64,000 nucleotides of DNA, from NCBI RefSeq assembly GCF_016901775.1, contig NZ_JACJKW010000006.1, positions 62,001-126,000 on the forward strand, written 5' to 3'. The stretch is from Intestinimonas butyriciproducens. Its GTDB lineage: Bacteria > Bacillota > Clostridia > Oscillospirales > Butyricicoccaceae. The notes beneath the pieces are model-generated. The model saw only the letters and a list, made by a program, of their open reading frames with translations, made no database searches and was not told where the DNA came from. Positions 17,524 through 24,902 of this stretch are shown here, in pieces. A program made the translations under genes and the position numbers. Each line of letters starts with the position of its first letter. The stretch's first letter is position 1.

Positions 17524-18527
17524 AAAGAATCTTTCCTTTCCATATCGTTTACCTCCGTGAAGGAACTCCAGCATGCTCTGCGGTATTCTGCAGGGGAGCG
17601 TCCGGTGTTTCGCCGGAAGATCTCTGCGAAACGGCTGGGATTCTGATACCCAACAATGGCCGCCACCTGGCTCACCGGCAGGTCGGTTTCCCGCAGCAGC
17701 CGCCCAGCCTGCTCCGTGCGCTGCCCCTGAATGTACTGGGTAATCGTGCAGCCATACCGGACATGGAAGGCGTCCTTCAGCTTGGAAATACTCATGCAGC
17801 CAATACGGCTGAGACGTTCCAGCGACAGTTCATCCGCACAGTGGGCCGTGATGAAGGCTGCCACATCGGCCAGCCGTACCATATCCTCCCCGCTGACAGA
17901 ACGGCGGCTCCCGCGCTTCAGGTGCCGCTCTGCCACCAGCGCCACCGCCTCCGCCACCTTCCCATCATAAAACAAACGGGCGGGAAGCCCCTCCCCCCGG
18001 TAGTCGCGCACCTGTTTCAAGAGCTGCACCATTTTCGGGAAGTGTTCTGTCTGATCCAGCGTTTGAAAAGACTCCAGCAGGCTTTGATACTCCTGGGGAA
18101 ACTGGCGGCGCAGATAATCCCGGTAGTAAGCCGGGGTGATCTCCACGCCAATGGAAACGATGGGGATCTGCCTGTGGATGAGCGCCCGGTATGGTTCCCG
18201 ACCTCCGATAAAACTTTTGACACAGCCTGGAACAAGACGGCGGCAGGGGGAGAACTCCTCCCCGGAAATGGATTCATACCAGGTGACACTGAGACTCTCC
18301 GGCCAATGGAACTCCAGCAGCTGATCCTCATGGAAAAAGAAATCATGAATTTTGATGGTGTAGAGATCCTGCTGCCCGTAGGTCCAGAAAAAACCGCCGC
18401 CCTGCCGGGAGCTATGACGCCAGCACAGCCCCATGGAGCCGTAACGCCGGTTCTCCCGATCTGGAATAAACCCGTGTTCCTCCATCGCCTGGCCATATTG
18501 CTGCTCCAAGTCTTTATTTGCCGCCAT
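17520..18527 (-). CDS. AraC-family transcriptional regulator (type B)
   Basis: 335 aa, close paralog of 12712-13677: the N-terminal blocks GLCW, WTYGQQDL, IKIHDF, SISGEEFSP and SIGVEITPAYY recur in order. C-terminal helix-turn-helices are LERLSRIGCMSISKLK and QVAAIVGYQNPSRFAEIF. It has a short basic/acidic tail after RSPAEYRRA. ATG follows GAGGTGGTGACAGATT. It is divergent from the ABC pair 18697-22162, which it probably controls, and translationally coupled to the hydrolase. Confidence 0.87.
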   Translation of the reverse strand: MAANKDLEQQYGQAMEEHGFIPDRENRRYGSMGLCWRHSSRQGGGFFWTYGQQDLYTIKIHDFFFHEDQLLEFHWPESLSVTWYESISGEEFSPCRRLVPGCVKSFIGGREPYRALIHRQIPIVSIGVEITPAYYRDYLRRQFPQEYQSLLESFQTLDQTEHFPKMVQLLKQVRDYRGEGLPARLFYDGKVAEAVALVAERHLKRGSRRSVSGEDMVRLADVAAFITAHCADELSLERLSRIGCMSISKLKDAFHVRYGCTITQYIQGQRTEQAGRLLRETDLPVSQVAAIVGYQNPSRFAEIFRRNTGRSPAEYRRACWSSFTEVNDMERKDSL

Positions 18528-18627
18528 AATCTGTCACCACCTCGATCAGCCACATCTCCACCCCAATCAGCCGGAACCGCGCCCAAAGCCTTGCGATACC
18601 GCTGTTTTGCCGGTAGGATGGATGTTG

Positions 18628-18649
18628 GTTAGTATCTGCTAACTAAAAT
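18628..18649 (+). promoter_or_regulatory. GTTAG-N6-CTAAC operator and -10 box before ABC pair
   Basis: GTTAGTATCTGCTAAC (18628-18643) is followed directly by TAAAAT, the same operator-to--10 spacing as in the 1085 promoter. The -35 position (GATGTT) is poor, consistent with need for an activator. It lies in the 169-bp gap between the AraC gene (18527) and the ABC pair (18697). Confidence 0.75.
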
Positions 18650-18696
18650 ATCACTTCCCGGCGCTCTCGTCAAGCCGGGGGAAGGAGGAACAGACG

Positions 18697-20460
18697 ATGA
18701 AAGAAAAACGGCCATCACCGGTGATGCGGCTGCTGCAGTGGGCCGGGCCGGAGCGGAAATGGCTGATCCTGTCCGTTTTGTGTGCCTTTGGCAGCGGTAT
18801 TCTGGTCATCACATCGTATATCGGCATTTACCGGCTGATGGATGCGGTGCTCTCCGGTGCCTGTACCAAAGCAGTGATCGCCGACTGCGCTTTGCTGGTC
18901 ACGGCGGGCACCGTGGGAAGGCTGGTGCTGCTGGGTACTTCGGGCGTGCTGTCTCACAAGGGAGCCTATGGGGCGCTGTTTCGAGTGCGGTGCATGGTAA
19001 CGGAGCATCTTGCCAAAGTGTCTCTTGGAGCCTTGGACGAGCGGAGCACAGGCGCGGTCAAGACCGTTCTCAATGAGGACATCGAGAAGTTGGAACTGTT
19101 TCTGGCCCACAACCTGCCGGAATTTGTGGCCTATCTCACAGGACCGGTTGTGATTTTCCTGTATCTGCTCTCCGTCAATGCCCCTCTGGCCCTGGTCTCC
19201 CTGATCCCGCTGCCCCTGGCCGGCATTGTGATGGCGGTCATCTTCCGAAGAATGAAGGGGGTCTTGTCCGATGTCAACCGCTCCCTGGTAGGCTTTAATT
19301 CCGTGATGATTGAGTACATCTCCGGTATGCGGCTGATCAAAGCGTATAACATGGGCAGCCGCTCCTTCCAGAAGTTTTCCCATGCCATTGAGGAGGAGAA
19401 CCGGATCTGGAACCTGGTCACACACAAGACGGCTCCGCCCTATGCCGCCTTTCTGCTGCTGGTGGAGTGCGGAATGGTGCTGATGGTTCCAGTAGGCGGC
19501 CTGCTTTTCCTCCGGGGAAGCGTTACCGGCAGCGTATTTCTGCTTTTTGCCTATGTGGGCGGGATGTATCTCACCGAGATCCTGCCCCTGCAAAAACTGG
19601 CCACCACCTTTGCTCAGGCGCTTTCCGGCGTGAAAAAGGTGGAGGAGATCCTGGATCTGCCCACCTTTTCCGGCGGCGCGGCCTTTCCGGAGACCTGTGG
19701 CATTACTTTGGATCATGTCTCCTTTTCCTACGATGGAAAGACCGATGTGCTCAGGGATTGCTCCCTCACTGTGGCGCAGGGGGAAAAGGTTGCGCTGGTG
19801 GGGGTGTCCGGTGCAGGCAAAAGCACCGTGATCCAGCTGATGGCCCGCTCTTACGATGCGACCCAGGGAACGGTCCGCATTGGCGGCAGAGATGTGCGGG
19901 AGTTGGACTACGAAGACCTGCTGGACCATATCTCCCTGGTGTTCCAAAAGACCTTTCTGACCCGGGGCAGCGTGCTGGAAAACATCCGCATGAACTCGGG
20001 AGCAACATTGGAGCAGGTGCGCGAGGCTGCCAGGCTGGCGCAGATCGATGATTTCATCCAATCGCTGCCCCAGGGCTATGAAACCAAGGTGGGTACTTTC
20101 GGCTCCCGTTTCTCCGGTGGGGAGCGGCAGCGCATTGCCATCGCCCGGGCCATTTTGAAAAACGCCCCCATTCTGATCCTGGATGAAGCCACCTCAGCGG
20201 CTGATCCGGAAAACCAGGTGGAGATCGACCGGGCCATTGAAAACCTGTGCCGGGGCAAGACAGTCGTGATCGTGGCCCACCGGCTGGGCGCCATCAAGCT
20301 GTGCGACAAGGTGGCAGTGGTGGAGAACAACACCATTACCTGCTGTGGTACCCATGAAGAGGTGCTGGAGAAAAATGAATACTACCGCAGGGCTTGGGCG
20401 GATTACCGGGCTGCCCGTGCCATTGCCTATTCCGTAGAAGGGGGTGTGCAGCATGCGTGA
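18697..20460 (+). CDS. ABC transporter ATP-binding/permease, IrtA/YbtP-like, first subunit
   Basis: 587 aa. Six-helix membrane domain, then ATPase with GVSGAGKST, FSGGERQRI and LILDEATSAAD. ATG lies 8 nt after GGAGGAA. Its last 8 bases overlap the partner gene. Sequence differs clearly from 9132-10889, so this pair is an old duplicate or a separate acquisition, not a recent copy. Confidence 0.87.
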   Translation: MKEKRPSPVMRLLQWAGPERKWLILSVLCAFGSGILVITSYIGIYRLMDAVLSGACTKAVIADCALLVTAGTVGRLVLLGTSGVLSHKGAYGALFRVRCMVTEHLAKVSLGALDERSTGAVKTVLNEDIEKLELFLAHNLPEFVAYLTGPVVIFLYLLSVNAPLALVSLIPLPLAGIVMAVIFRRMKGVLSDVNRSLVGFNSVMIEYISGMRLIKAYNMGSRSFQKFSHAIEEENRIWNLVTHKTAPPYAAFLLLVECGMVLMVPVGGLLFLRGSVTGSVFLLFAYVGGMYLTEILPLQKLATTFAQALSGVKKVEEILDLPTFSGGAAFPETCGITLDHVSFSYDGKTDVLRDCSLTVAQGEKVALVGVSGAGKSTVIQLMARSYDATQGTVRIGGRDVRELDYEDLLDHISLVFQKTFLTRGSVLENIRMNSGATLEQVREAARLAQIDDFIQSLPQGYETKVGTFGSRFSGGERQRIAIARAILKNAPILILDEATSAADPENQVEIDRAIENLCRGKTVVIVAHRLGAIKLCDKVAVVENNTITCCGTHEEVLEKNEYYRRAWADYRAARAIAYSVEGGVQHA

Positions 20461-22162
20461 GGCAAATGTGTTCCGTAAAAATCGGGCCTTCTATTTCGGT
20501 GTGATCCTCACGGTAGTGGAAGGGCTGCTGTCCGGGTGCAGCTACTTGTCCATTTATATGGTTCTGTCCGGGCTGTCTGAGGATAACCTGAGCGCGCAGC
20601 GGCTCGGGCTGCTGACTGCATTTCTTGCGGGCATCTTCCTGATTCGACTGGTCATTTACGCCGCCGGTTACACGCAGGTTCAACTGGGCGGAGCTGCTGT
20701 TTCCAAAGGGCTGCGGCTTCGGCTGGGTGACAAGCTCAAACAGATCCCTCTTTCCCGCTTCACCCAGGGACAGGTGGGAGAGTATGTGAATACCATGACC
20801 AGCGATGTGGGCAGATACGAGAAGATCCTGACCCACTCCAGCGGCAACATCACCAAAAACGCGGTGCTGGCCGCCATGCTGGTAGGCTTTGTATGCAAGG
20901 TGTATCTGCCGGCGGGGCTGATTCTTTTCTTGGTGGTAGCGGGGCTGATCCCAAATCTGTGGCTTTCCTTCCGCGTTGTTGCCAAATACGGCGTGGCCAA
21001 GCATGAGGTCAGCGCCGAGACGGTCAGCAGCATCGTGGAGTACATCGACGGTATCCAGACCTTCCGTGCCTATCATATGGGTGGTGTCCAGAATCAGGCC
21101 ACTACCGAGGCGATGCGGAGGTTCAGTCGGGTGTGTTATCTGTACGAGGCAAAGGGCATCCCTATTGGCTTCGGGTATAACATTCTCAGCTGGTGCAGTG
21201 TACCGGCCATCATGGCACTGGCAGCCGGTCCCTGGGCAGCCGGTACGCTGAGCAATGTGGATTATCTCATGGTCTCCATGCTGCCCATTCTGCTGACCAA
21301 GCTTACCACTGCCATTTCCATCGATCTCTTTGAATGGAAGCACCTGATGGTCTCCAAGAACAATATCCTCCAGGTGATGGCGGAACCGGAGGAGAGAGGT
21401 TCCATGGCGCCCTTCCATCCTGCTGAGCAGAACATCACCTTCCGCTCGGTCTCCTTCTCCTATGTGCCGGGAGAGCCGGTGCTGAAGGAGCTGTCCTTTA
21501 CGGCGCCGGCAGGAAAGCTCACCGCCATTGTAGGAGACTCCGGCTGCGGCAAATCCACCATTCTCAATCTGATCGCCAAATACTACGAACCGCAGAGCGG
21601 CGACATCTCCATCGGAGGGCAGTCCATTGAGACCGTGGCGGCAGAACGGGTGCTGGAGCAGATCTCCATGGTGGATCAGCAGGTGTTCCTCTTTGACGAT
21701 ACAGTTCGGGAGAATATCCGCCATGCCCGCCCCTCGGCCACAGACCGTGAGGTGGAGGCCGCCTGCCGTGCAGCTGGATGTGACGGCTTCATACAGAAGC
21801 TGGAGCATGGCTATGACACCCCTATTGGGGAAAACGGAAACTTTCTCTCCGGCGGGGAGCGTCAGCGTCTGTCCATCGCCCGGGCTATTTTGAAAAACAG
21901 CCCCATCCTGCTGTTAGATGAAGCCACTGCCTCTCTGGACATTGAAAACGAGCTGGCGGTCAAGCGGGCGATCCTGGGGCTTTTGTCTGAGCGGAAGACA
22001 GTAGTCATGATTGCACATACCCTGTCTATCGTCCGAAATGCGGATCAGATCCTGGTGGTAGCAGACGGGAACATTGCAGAGTCCGGCACTCATGAGGAGC
22101 TGCTGGCCAGAGGTGGAAAATATGCCGCTATGTGGGCAGCTGAGCAAAGACTGTCCAATTAA
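20453..22162 (+). CDS. ABC transporter ATP-binding/permease, IrtB/YbtQ-like, second subunit
   Basis: 569 aa. Membrane domain with VEYIDGIQTFRAYHMGG (the coupling-helix region), ATPase with GDSGCGKST, LSGGERQRLS and LLLDEATASLD. ATG 20453 follows GGGGGTG and overlaps the first subunit's stop. It completes the heterodimer. No obvious terminator follows; the next gene is convergent. Confidence 0.87.
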   Translation: MREANVFRKNRAFYFGVILTVVEGLLSGCSYLSIYMVLSGLSEDNLSAQRLGLLTAFLAGIFLIRLVIYAAGYTQVQLGGAAVSKGLRLRLGDKLKQIPLSRFTQGQVGEYVNTMTSDVGRYEKILTHSSGNITKNAVLAAMLVGFVCKVYLPAGLILFLVVAGLIPNLWLSFRVVAKYGVAKHEVSAETVSSIVEYIDGIQTFRAYHMGGVQNQATTEAMRRFSRVCYLYEAKGIPIGFGYNILSWCSVPAIMALAAGPWAAGTLSNVDYLMVSMLPILLTKLTTAISIDLFEWKHLMVSKNNILQVMAEPEERGSMAPFHPAEQNITFRSVSFSYVPGEPVLKELSFTAPAGKLTAIVGDSGCGKSTILNLIAKYYEPQSGDISIGGQSIETVAAERVLEQISMVDQQVFLFDDTVRENIRHARPSATDREVEAACRAAGCDGFIQKLEHGYDTPIGENGNFLSGGERQRLSIARAILKNSPILLLDEATASLDIENELAVKRAILGLLSERKTVVMIAHTLSIVRNADQILVVADGNIAESGTHEELLARGGKYAAMWAAEQRLSN

Positions 22163-22217
22163 GTGGAGATGCTTCCCCGGCACTGACAACGATCCCTTCT
22201 TCTCCTATTGTCATAAT

Positions 22218-22448
22218 TCAGAATTCCGGAATCACGCCATTATAGCGATCCGCCTTTTCCAGAAGCGGCCCTCTGGCGCCCATGGTAAAGGCAATGTCGC
22301 TGCTGCGGATGGATAAGAGCCGTAGCCCTGGGGTAATGCGAAGAAAATCCATCAGCGGATTCGTCAGATGAACCTGCCCGTCTGCTGTCACAGAGAGCCA
22401 GCAGTGGTAGCGTCCTTTGCAAAAAGAGCCACGCCTTGTACATGGACT
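22218..22448 (-). pseudogene. In-frame tail after the AraC amber stop; possible AbrB-like fragment
   Basis: Directly after the TAG that ends the AraC gene at 22449, the same frame stays open for 76 codons with no convincing start. The product contains WLSVTADGQVHLTNPLMDF, then LLSIRSSDIAFTMGARG and PLLEKA, a pattern that reminds me of SpoVT/AbrB-like swapped-hairpin domains (recognition from memory, weak). It is either a gene fragment or the C-terminal domain of a longer regulator cut off by a nonsense mutation or reached by readthrough. Confidence 0.45.
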
Positions 22449-23423
22449 CTAATTGTCATCAGCAATCGAAAGGTGTGCCCTGCGGCGATACTCCAGCGGC
22501 GGGCAGCCGAAGTGCCGAACAAAAACTGCGGCAAATTTGCTCTGATTTTCGTAGCCTACCTGTGCTGCGATCTCCGCCACTCGTAATTCACTGCTCTGCA
22601 GCAATTCTGCTGCCCGGCGCATCCTCACCTCTCGTAAAAATGTGGAGAGGTTTTCTCCAAACACACCGCGGAAGTAATTCTTAAGACTGGTTTCGGCCAC
22701 CTGGAACCGCTCCGCCAGTTCCCGCGCTGTATGGTTCTGGCTCAGGTCTGCGCACAGAATGTTCCGTGTCTCCCTAGCGATGGCCACTTGGGAGCTGGTA
22801 AAATAGCGGACTGTGGGACTGGTTTCAAGAGGCTGGCGTTCTACCTTCCAAAGCAGCTGGGCGGAGAGAAGTTTCAGCAGTCCCACTTCCTCCGAATCTC
22901 GAAGCTGCCACAGGTCATCCAGCAATGTCTGTACACAGGCAGGCGTGGGTCCCAAATAGAGTCGGCGGAAGGTATGCAGGTGCTCCATGATCCCCTCTGG
23001 GCTTACTTCCCCCTCCTGAAACAGTGGATAGGGACGATGGGCCAACAGATCCAGATCCAAAAACAACTCGATACCCTCATAGAGACCGCTGGGGTAGCGA
23101 TACTCCTCCTGCGCCTGCTGGGTTCCTACGGCCATGTGTCCTTGAGAGAGAAAGGCAAACTGTCCATCCTCCAGCACCACCTCACAGCGCCCCTTCTGGC
23201 AGAAGTTCAGCAGCAGGATGTTGGCTGCCTCGTTCTGCGCCAGAGGCCAGACCTGGGTATAGATCCGGTTGAAGGAAAGAATTGCGCCCTCCCACAAAGA
23301 AAACAGTCGCAGGCTTCCGTTCTCTGAACCACAGCGGGTCATCACCGTAGCCTTGCCATTGGCTCGAACCTTCACATCGCCTGGGAAACGGCTGGCATCA
23401 AAAAGTTGCGTTATATTGGACAT
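22449..23423 (-). CDS. AraC-family transcriptional regulator (type A)
   Basis: 324 aa. The cupin-like sensor part contains FCQKGRCEVVLEDG and a glycine turn near residue 95, like the regulator at 8051. C-terminal helix-turn-helices are ARELAERFQVAETSLK and EIAAQVGYENQSKFAAVF, ending CPPLEYRRRA. ATG follows GGAGG at 8 nt. It is divergent from ECF module 3, separated by a region with the shared operator. See the entry on the open frame beyond its TAG stop. Confidence 0.87.
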   Translation of the reverse strand: MSNITQLFDASRFPGDVKVRANGKATVMTRCGSENGSLRLFSLWEGAILSFNRIYTQVWPLAQNEAANILLLNFCQKGRCEVVLEDGQFAFLSQGHMAVGTQQAQEEYRYPSGLYEGIELFLDLDLLAHRPYPLFQEGEVSPEGIMEHLHTFRRLYLGPTPACVQTLLDDLWQLRDSEEVGLLKLLSAQLLWKVERQPLETSPTVRYFTSSQVAIARETRNILCADLSQNHTARELAERFQVAETSLKNYFRGVFGENLSTFLREVRMRRAAELLQSSELRVAEIAAQVGYENQSKFAAVFVRHFGCPPLEYRRRAHLSIADDN

Positions 23424-23572
23424 GAGCAGCGCCTCCGTTACTTGATCTGGCTTTGATTGTACCGGACCGGCGACGAGCCGTCAATGAATGCTCTGAATCT
23501 GAGTGCTGTTTGGAGCCAAAACGCCTGTATGGAGTTGGTGGCAGACAAGCAGCTATGTTATCCTGTCTTATG

Positions 23573-23588
23573 GTTAGCAATGTCTAAC
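23573..23588 (+). promoter_or_regulatory. GTTAG-N6-CTAAC operator before ECF module 3
   Basis: GTTAGCAATGTCTAAC, fifth copy of the dyad, 26 bp before the S-component start. No strong promoter boxes stand out; a weak TTGGTG-N17-TTATCC pair lies just upstream (23535-23563). Confidence 0.7.
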
Positions 23589-23613
23589 GATTACTGACAG
23601 GAGGAAATGAAAT

Positions 23614-24216
23614 ATGTCTCAATCATTGGAACAGGGAAAACGCAAACTGACTGCCAAAGATGCCATCACCGCCGGCGCACTGGGGGCGGTATGCATAGCA
23701 ATCCGCTTTCTTTTTATGCTGGTGGGCGGTGTCAGCCCCTATGTATGGTTTGCTACCCACTTTATTGATGCCATTCTGATCGGACCGGTGTTCATGCTGA
23801 TGGTGGCCAAAGTGCGGAAAAACGGCCCCTTTCTTCTCACCAGCCTGATCACCGGCGTGGTGCTGGTGGCTGCTACCTGGATGTTCCCCATCACGGGACT
23901 GGTGGGAGGAATTCTGTGTGAGCTGTGCCTGCGGGCTGGACAGTTCCGGAAGAAAGGCTGGCTGATGCTGGGCTTCTTCTGCTTCAATCTGGGCTTTATC
24001 GGTGACTTTCTGCCCCTCTGGTTTACCAAAGAGAGCTATTTGGAGTATGCCGCCCAGATGATGGACGCTGGCTATATGGCCACCATGGAGGGCCTGCTGA
24101 CCTGGCCGGTGTTCGGGGTCATTGTACTGAGCATTCTGGTGGGTTCTGTTCTGGGGGCCTTGCTGGGTATGAAGCTCATGCGTAAGCATTTTGTCAAGGC
24201 CGGGCTGGCCCAATGA
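23614..24216 (+). CDS. ECF transporter S component, MptD/Trep_Strep family
   Basis: 200 aa, about six helices. It shares KLTAKDAITAGALGAVCIA at the N-terminus and RKHFVKAGL at the C-terminus with the other two S components. ATG follows GGAGGAAATGAAAT; ATGA overlap with EcfT. Substrate-binding subunit of module 3; ligand unknown. Confidence 0.85.
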   Translation: MSQSLEQGKRKLTAKDAITAGALGAVCIAIRFLFMLVGGVSPYVWFATHFIDAILIGPVFMLMVAKVRKNGPFLLTSLITGVVLVAATWMFPITGLVGGILCELCLRAGQFRKKGWLMLGFFCFNLGFIGDFLPLWFTKESYLEYAAQMMDAGYMATMEGLLTWPVFGVIVLSILVGSVLGALLGMKLMRKHFVKAGLAQ

Positions 24217-24902
24217 GGAAGAATATTCGCCCTTCTTTTCTTGATCCTCGAACCAAGATCCTGATCTGGCTGTTGGCCAATGTGGTGGTGTTCACCTGGA
24301 GCCCTGCGGTTTTCCAGCTCAGTGTCATGGTAGCCTATTTGATTCTCTTTCTGGTAGAACGGAAAGGTACCATGCTGGCAGGGCTGCTGGCGACATATCT
24401 GGCTATCCTGGCGATACAATACTGGCTGTTACCGCTGCTGCCCGGCTCTTTGGCTACGGTCTTTGCTACGGTGACCTACTTCATTCTGGTGTTCCCCTGC
24501 ATTGCCGGCGGTGCCTATCTGATTGCCACCACCAGCGTCAGCCAGTTCATGGCTGCTTTGGAGAGGATGGGCGCTCCCCGGAGTTTTTCTATTACCCTTG
24601 CGGTGACGCTGCGCTTTTTGCCTGCACTTCGGCAGGATTTGCGCCATATCCGGGATGCCATGGCCCTTCGAAATATCCGTGGCTTTGAGGAGAAACTGGA
24701 GTGCATTTATGTACCAATGCTCATGGGGGCAGCCCAGACAGCAGAAGAACTCAGCGAGTCCGCCACCGCTCGGGGCATCGAATTCCCAGGAAAGATGTCC
24801 TCCTGGCGGCCCATCGGATTTCACATCCAGGATGTGGTGGTCACACTACTGTTTCTGGCCCTCTGCGTGGGCGGGATCTGCTGCAAGGGGGTGTTGCCAT
24901 GA
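24213..24902 (+). CDS. ECF transporter transmembrane subunit EcfT
   Basis: 229 aa. It opens with FLDPRTKILIWLLANV; coupling elements are DAMALRNIRG and ATARGIEFPGK. The start overlaps the S gene and its stop overlaps the ATPase start, so module 3 keeps the same coupled S-T-A order as modules 1 and 2. Confidence 0.85.
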   Translation: MRKNIRPSFLDPRTKILIWLLANVVVFTWSPAVFQLSVMVAYLILFLVERKGTMLAGLLATYLAILAIQYWLLPLLPGSLATVFATVTYFILVFPCIAGGAYLIATTSVSQFMAALERMGAPRSFSITLAVTLRFLPALRQDLRHIRDAMALRNIRGFEEKLECIYVPMLMGAAQTAEELSESATARGIEFPGKMSSWRPIGFHIQDVVVTLLFLALCVGGICCKGVLP

